From Polaromonas sp. (GTDB lineage Bacteria > Pseudomonadota > Gammaproteobacteria > Burkholderiales > Burkholderiaceae_C): DNA of 64,000 nucleotides. Made by a program: the position numbers and the translations under genes. This document shows positions 60,505 through 64,000 of this stretch, piece by piece. The stretch's first letter is position 1. Each line of letters starts with the position of its first letter. Below the pieces are notes generated by a model. That model saw only the letters and a program-made list of their open reading frames with translations, was not told where the DNA came from and did not search any database. The stretch is from positions 124,001-188,000 of the forward strand of contig JAURWY010000006.1 in assembly GCA_030654695.1 (NCBI GenBank). The letters run 5' to 3'.

Positions 60505-62231
60505 GTTCCACTAAACCCCCGTCAGAGTTGCGGACGGCCATCAATGCGCTGCAGCCCTACTTCAGGCGGGCCGCCTTGTTCAGTGTGTTTGCCAGCCTGT
60601 TGATTTTGGCGCCCTCGGTCTACATGCTTGAAGTTTATGACCGGGTCGTCAACACCCGTAGTCACATGACACTGGCCATGCTGACGGTGGTGGTGCTGTT
60701 CGCCTTTGTGGTGATGGAGGTGCTGGAGTGGGTGCGATCTGAGGTGATGCACGAAGCCTCTATGGCCTTTGACCGGCGCATGAGTGGCCGTATTTTTACC
60801 GCCATTTTTGAGGCCAATCTCAAACGTCTGCCCGGCGGCAGCGCCCAGCCCATGAACGATTTTCGCTCGGTGCGCGATTTTTTGACCACCCCGGTGGTGC
60901 TGGCGCTGATGGAGGCACCGGTGGCGCTGACGTTTCTGATTCTGATTTTTGCCATCAGCCCCGTACTCGGCTGGTCGGCTGTGGTCGCCGCTATCTTGGT
61001 CACCTTCGTCGGCTGGCTGAATGAGCGCAGCACCCAGCCACCTTTGCTGGCCGCTAACCGCAGCGCCATCGCCGCCCAGCAATATGCCGACGGCACCCTG
61101 CGCAATGCGCAGGTGATTGAGTCCATGGGCATGTTGGGCAACATCCACAAGCGCTGGATGGGCAAGCAGCAAGAGTTTTTAGGCCTGCAGGCCCAAGCCT
61201 CCGACCATGCTGGTTTTTACCAAGCGGTTTCCAAGTTTCTCCAAAACACCACCAGCTCTATGCTGCTCGGCTTGGGCGCTTGGTTGCTGCTGCGCGACCA
61301 GCTCAATGGTGGCGCTGCTTACATGATCATTGGCTCCATTCTGGGCGGTCGCGTGCTGGCACCCTTGGTGCAAATTGTCTCGCAGTGGCAAACCGTGGTG
61401 AATGTACGTGATGCCTACAGCCGACTCGACAGCATGCTGTCGATGGTCGCTCTGCGGCCTGAGAGTATGGCTTTGCCGGCGCCGCTGGGCCATCTGCAAG
61501 TTGAGGCATTGATTGCCGGTGCGCCCGGCATTCCGGTGCCCATTCTCAAGGGCATCAGCTTTGGTTTGCAGCCGGGCGACGTGCTGGCCGTGGTCGGTCC
61601 TTCGGCCTCCGGCAAGACCACTTTGGCGCGTTTGTTGGTGGGTCTGTGGCCAGCCAGCAATGGCAAAGTTCGGCTTGACGGCGTGGACGTCTTCACGTGG
61701 GACAAACTCGAACTGGGCCCACATCTCGGTTATTTGCCGCAGGGGGTCGAACTGTTTGACGGCTCCATGGCAGAGAACATTGCCCGCTTTGGTGAGCTCA
61801 ACCAGGCCAAGGTCGAGGCCGCCGCGCGCGCCATCGGCTTGCATGACTTCATCCTGTCGCTCCCTCAAGGCTATGACAGTCCGGTTGGCCGCGAAGGCAC
61901 CATGTTGTCGGGCGGCCAGCGCCAGCGTGTCGGCCTGGCCCGTGCGTTTTACGGCAACCCAGCCTTCATCGTGCTGGACGAACCGAATTCAAGCTTGGAC
62001 GAACAGGGCGACGCCGACTTGGCCAGCGCCATCATGCAACTCAAAGCCAAAGGCAGCACCTTTGTCGTCATGACGCACCGCACCAGCGTGCTCAGTGTGG
62101 CCGACAAGATGCTGGTGCTGCGCGACGGTCAGCTGCAGATGTTCGGTCCCCGCGACGAGGTGTTGAAAGCTTTGGCTGAGGCCGTTGCCAAGGCCCGTCA
62201 AGGCGCTGTCGTGACGCCTGCAAACGCTTGA
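60501..62231 (+). CDS. Type I secretion ABC transporter, permease-ATPase fusion (first copy)
   Basis: A 576-residue exporter of the PrtD/HlyB superfamily without an N-terminal peptidase domain. Five to six helices (about 20-310) are followed by an ATPase domain with Walker A G-P-S-A-S-G-K-T-T, signature L-S-G-G-Q-R-Q-R and Walker B F-I-V-L-D-E-P-N. The family exports unprocessed RTX-type proteins with C-terminal signals. It is coupled (ATGA) to the TnpB-like gene before it, and its stop (TGATG) to the second ABC gene after it. Confidence 0.93.
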   Translation: MSSTKPPSELRTAINALQPYFRRAALFSVFASLLILAPSVYMLEVYDRVVNTRSHMTLAMLTVVVLFAFVVMEVLEWVRSEVMHEASMAFDRRMSGRIFTAIFEANLKRLPGGSAQPMNDFRSVRDFLTTPVVLALMEAPVALTFLILIFAISPVLGWSAVVAAILVTFVGWLNERSTQPPLLAANRSAIAAQQYADGTLRNAQVIESMGMLGNIHKRWMGKQQEFLGLQAQASDHAGFYQAVSKFLQNTTSSMLLGLGAWLLLRDQLNGGAAYMIIGSILGGRVLAPLVQIVSQWQTVVNVRDAYSRLDSMLSMVALRPESMALPAPLGHLQVEALIAGAPGIPVPILKGISFGLQPGDVLAVVGPSASGKTTLARLLVGLWPASNGKVRLDGVDVFTWDKLELGPHLGYLPQGVELFDGSMAENIARFGELNQAKVEAAARAIGLHDFILSLPQGYDSPVGREGTMLSGGQRQRVGLARAFYGNPAFIVLDEPNSSLDEQGDADLASAIMQLKAKGSTFVVMTHRTSVLSVADKMLVLRDGQLQMFGPRDEVLKALAEAVAKARQGAVVTPANA

Positions 62232-63985
62232 TGTTTACTCTTTTGACACATATGAAAACCCCTGAATTTTTCAAGCGCAGCGAACTCACCGCCACCCTGT
62301 GGCTGTTTCGGCGTGAGTTTCTGGTCGTCGGTATTTTTAGCATGGTGGCCAACGTGCTGATGCTCGCCCCCACGCTGTACATGTTGCAGGTCTACGACCG
62401 GGTGCTGACCAGTCAGAGCGAGTTGACCTTGCTGGCCATGTCCCTGTTAACCCTGTTTTTGTTTGCCGTGATGGGTTTTGCCGAGTGGATGCGTTCGCGC
62501 GTGCTGGTCAGCGCGGGTGTGCGCTTGGACAAGCAGCTCAGCACCCAAGTGTTCAATGCCAGTTTTGAGGCCCGTCTGAGCCAGTCCGGTAGCGCCCCCG
62601 CGCGTTCCTTCGGCGACCTGATTCAGATTCGCCAGTTCCTCACGGGCAACGGCATCTTTGCCTTCTTTGACGCCCCTTGGACGCCGATTTACATGGCCGT
62701 GCTGTTCTTTCTGCACCCTTGGCTGGGCGTGCTGGGTGTGGTGTTCGCGTTGATTCAGGCTGCACTGGCTTGGTTTGGCCACCGCCACACCTTGGCACCA
62801 TCCGAGGCCGCCAACGCCGCCAATGCCGATGCCGGCAGTTTTCTGCAAGGCAAGTTGCGCAATGCCGAAGTGCTCGAATCCATGGGCATGATCCGCAACC
62901 TGCAGGCTCGGTGGGCCGACCGTCACCGGACGTATCTGGACCGGGCCGGGGCATCGCAGCATTTGACGCACCGCATCACCGCCATCAGTAAGTTTCTGCG
63001 CTACACCCAGCAATCGTTGGCTTTGGGCGCCGGTGCTCTGCTGGTGATCGACGGGCAGCTCTCGCCTGGCGGCATGATCGCGGCCAACGTCCTGATGGGC
63101 CGTGCCTTGGCCCCGATAGACATGATTGTCGGTAGCTGGCGCCAGTTCATCGGCATGCGCGCCGCCTTCACCCGACTGGAGACCTTGCTGCTGGAGTTTC
63201 CCCCACGCGACACGGATTTCAAACGAGTGCCACCCAAGGGCGACATCGTCCTGACGAATGTCTTTGCCGATGCGCCAGGCCGGGAAATCCCTATTCTCCA
63301 GAACATCAACCTGAGTGTGTCGGCTGGCACCGTCACTGCCGTGCTCGGCCCTTCGGGTTCGGGCAAATCCACCTTGGCGCGGGTGCTGGTGGGCATCTGG
63401 CCCGATGTCACGGGTCAAGTGGTGTTGAATGGTTTGCCGATAGCGGGCTGGAACCGCATTGAGTTAGGCCCCTATTTGGGTTATCTGCCGCAAGATGTCG
63501 AGTTGCTTGAAGGCTCGATTGCCGAAAACATTGCCCGCTTTGGTGACGTCGACCCTGAGTTGGTGATTGAGGCCGCCCAAAGCGCCGGCTTGCACGAGAT
63601 GATTTTGCGTTTCCCCAAAGGCTACGACACCTCGATTGGCGAGGCCGGTAATATGCTGTCCGGTGGCCAGCGTCAGCGCATTGGTTTGGCCCGGGCGATC
63701 TACGGCAGCCCCGTCTTCATCGTGCTGGATGAGCCCAATGCCAACCTCGACGACGCCGGTGAAGCGGCGCTGCTGAAAACCGTCCAACTGCTCAAAGCCA
63801 AAGGCACCACGGTGTTCTTGATCACCCATCGCCCCGGCGCCGTGGCAGTGGCCGACCGCATTTTGATGCTGCGTGATGGTCAAGTGCAGGCCGATGGGCC
63901 GCGTGATGCCGTTCTCGCGACATTGCAAGCGGCGCGTCAGCCCCCGGCCAGCCCAGCCCCCGGCCGGTCGGCCCTGCCAGCTTAA
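62231..63985 (+). CDS. Type I secretion ABC transporter, permease-ATPase fusion (second copy)
   Basis: A 584-residue paralogue with the same layout: hydrophobic domain (about 25-310), then Walker A G-P-S-G-S-G-K-S-T, signature L-S-G-G-Q-R-Q-R-I and Walker B F-I-V-L-D-E-P-N. Both ATPase sites look intact in both copies, so they could form a heterodimer or two parallel exporters. An ATG seven codons in (62252) is an alternative start. A membrane fusion protein and outer-membrane channel gene would be expected just beyond the window edge. Confidence 0.93.
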   Translation: MFTLLTHMKTPEFFKRSELTATLWLFRREFLVVGIFSMVANVLMLAPTLYMLQVYDRVLTSQSELTLLAMSLLTLFLFAVMGFAEWMRSRVLVSAGVRLDKQLSTQVFNASFEARLSQSGSAPARSFGDLIQIRQFLTGNGIFAFFDAPWTPIYMAVLFFLHPWLGVLGVVFALIQAALAWFGHRHTLAPSEAANAANADAGSFLQGKLRNAEVLESMGMIRNLQARWADRHRTYLDRAGASQHLTHRITAISKFLRYTQQSLALGAGALLVIDGQLSPGGMIAANVLMGRALAPIDMIVGSWRQFIGMRAAFTRLETLLLEFPPRDTDFKRVPPKGDIVLTNVFADAPGREIPILQNINLSVSAGTVTAVLGPSGSGKSTLARVLVGIWPDVTGQVVLNGLPIAGWNRIELGPYLGYLPQDVELLEGSIAENIARFGDVDPELVIEAAQSAGLHEMILRFPKGYDTSIGEAGNMLSGGQRQRIGLARAIYGSPVFIVLDEPNANLDDAGEAALLKTVQLLKAKGTTVFLITHRPGAVAVADRILMLRDGQVQADGPRDAVLATLQAARQPPASPAPGRSALPA

Positions 63986-64000
63986 TTTTTACCCCTATTT

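Noticed and set aside
62447-63418. 323-residue minus-strand frame opposite the second ABC exporter
   Set aside because: Antisense shadow; the plus-strand protein has all ABC motifs.

Overview
The window looks like a chromosomal segment of a Burkholderiales betaproteobacterium, most likely Comamonadaceae (inference). Signs of this are five Bug/TctC-type periplasmic binding proteins, a DUF1841 protein, the order of the cytochrome oxidase genes, a CIRCE-controlled rpoH, and high-GC coding sequence with few gaps. There is no IS element, phage or CRISPR array. No gene-free stretch exceeds 300 bases; the longest is 59613-59898, which holds the rpoH CIRCE operator.

Layout. 1-7.7 kb: the end of an isocitrate/isopropylmalate dehydrogenase-type gene, a Bug protein, a 7TMR-DISM histidine kinase/OmpR regulator pair, an H-NS-like dimerisation-domain protein, an outer-membrane MetA-type transporter, and an M23 peptidase/bactofilin pair. 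7.7-15.7 kb, minus strand: MoxR ATPase, small membrane protein, VWA protein, tamA, tamB, tRNA-Arg(CCT). 15.8-17.3 kb: a dihaem cytochrome c with a strong terminator and small genes.

17.3-44.5 kb is a large catabolic locus. An IclR regulator faces a plus-strand run: pcaI-pcaJ-pcaF, Bug, a beta-hydroxyacid dehydrogenase, amidohydrolase, Bug, a two-subunit molybdenum hydroxylase, an NMT1-type binding protein, a second beta-hydroxyacid dehydrogenase and maleylacetate reductase. A LysR gene then faces a second run: YciI, Dabb and SnoaL-like small proteins, Bug, a RutE-type nitroreductase, hydroxyquinol 1,2-dioxygenase, a citryl-CoA lyase-like protein, CoA-transferase, Bug, a Liv-type ABC transporter with a LivM-LivG fusion, and a TauE/SafE exporter. 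The recognisable chemistry is hydroxyquinol -> maleylacetate -> 3-oxoadipate -> 3-oxoadipyl-CoA -> succinyl-CoA + acetyl-CoA. The enzyme that makes hydroxyquinol is not obvious, so the starting substrate is unknown and the locus may encode an undescribed pathway.

44.5-57 kb: trmL, a ComF-type gene, a BioC-like methyltransferase, a DUF2244 gene, then a full caa3-type cytochrome oxidase and haem A locus (ctaC, ctaD, small assembly protein, ctaG, DUF2970, ctaE, SURF1, SCO-like gene, ctaA, ctaB, sco). 57-59.7 kb: an MhpA-type flavin hydroxylase convergent with rpoH, which has a perfect CIRCE operator. 59.9-64 kb: a protein resembling only the N-terminal half of TnpB (no RuvC nuclease), translationally coupled to two tandem type I secretion ABC exporters. 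With the hydroxyquinol locus, this is the most unusual arrangement here.
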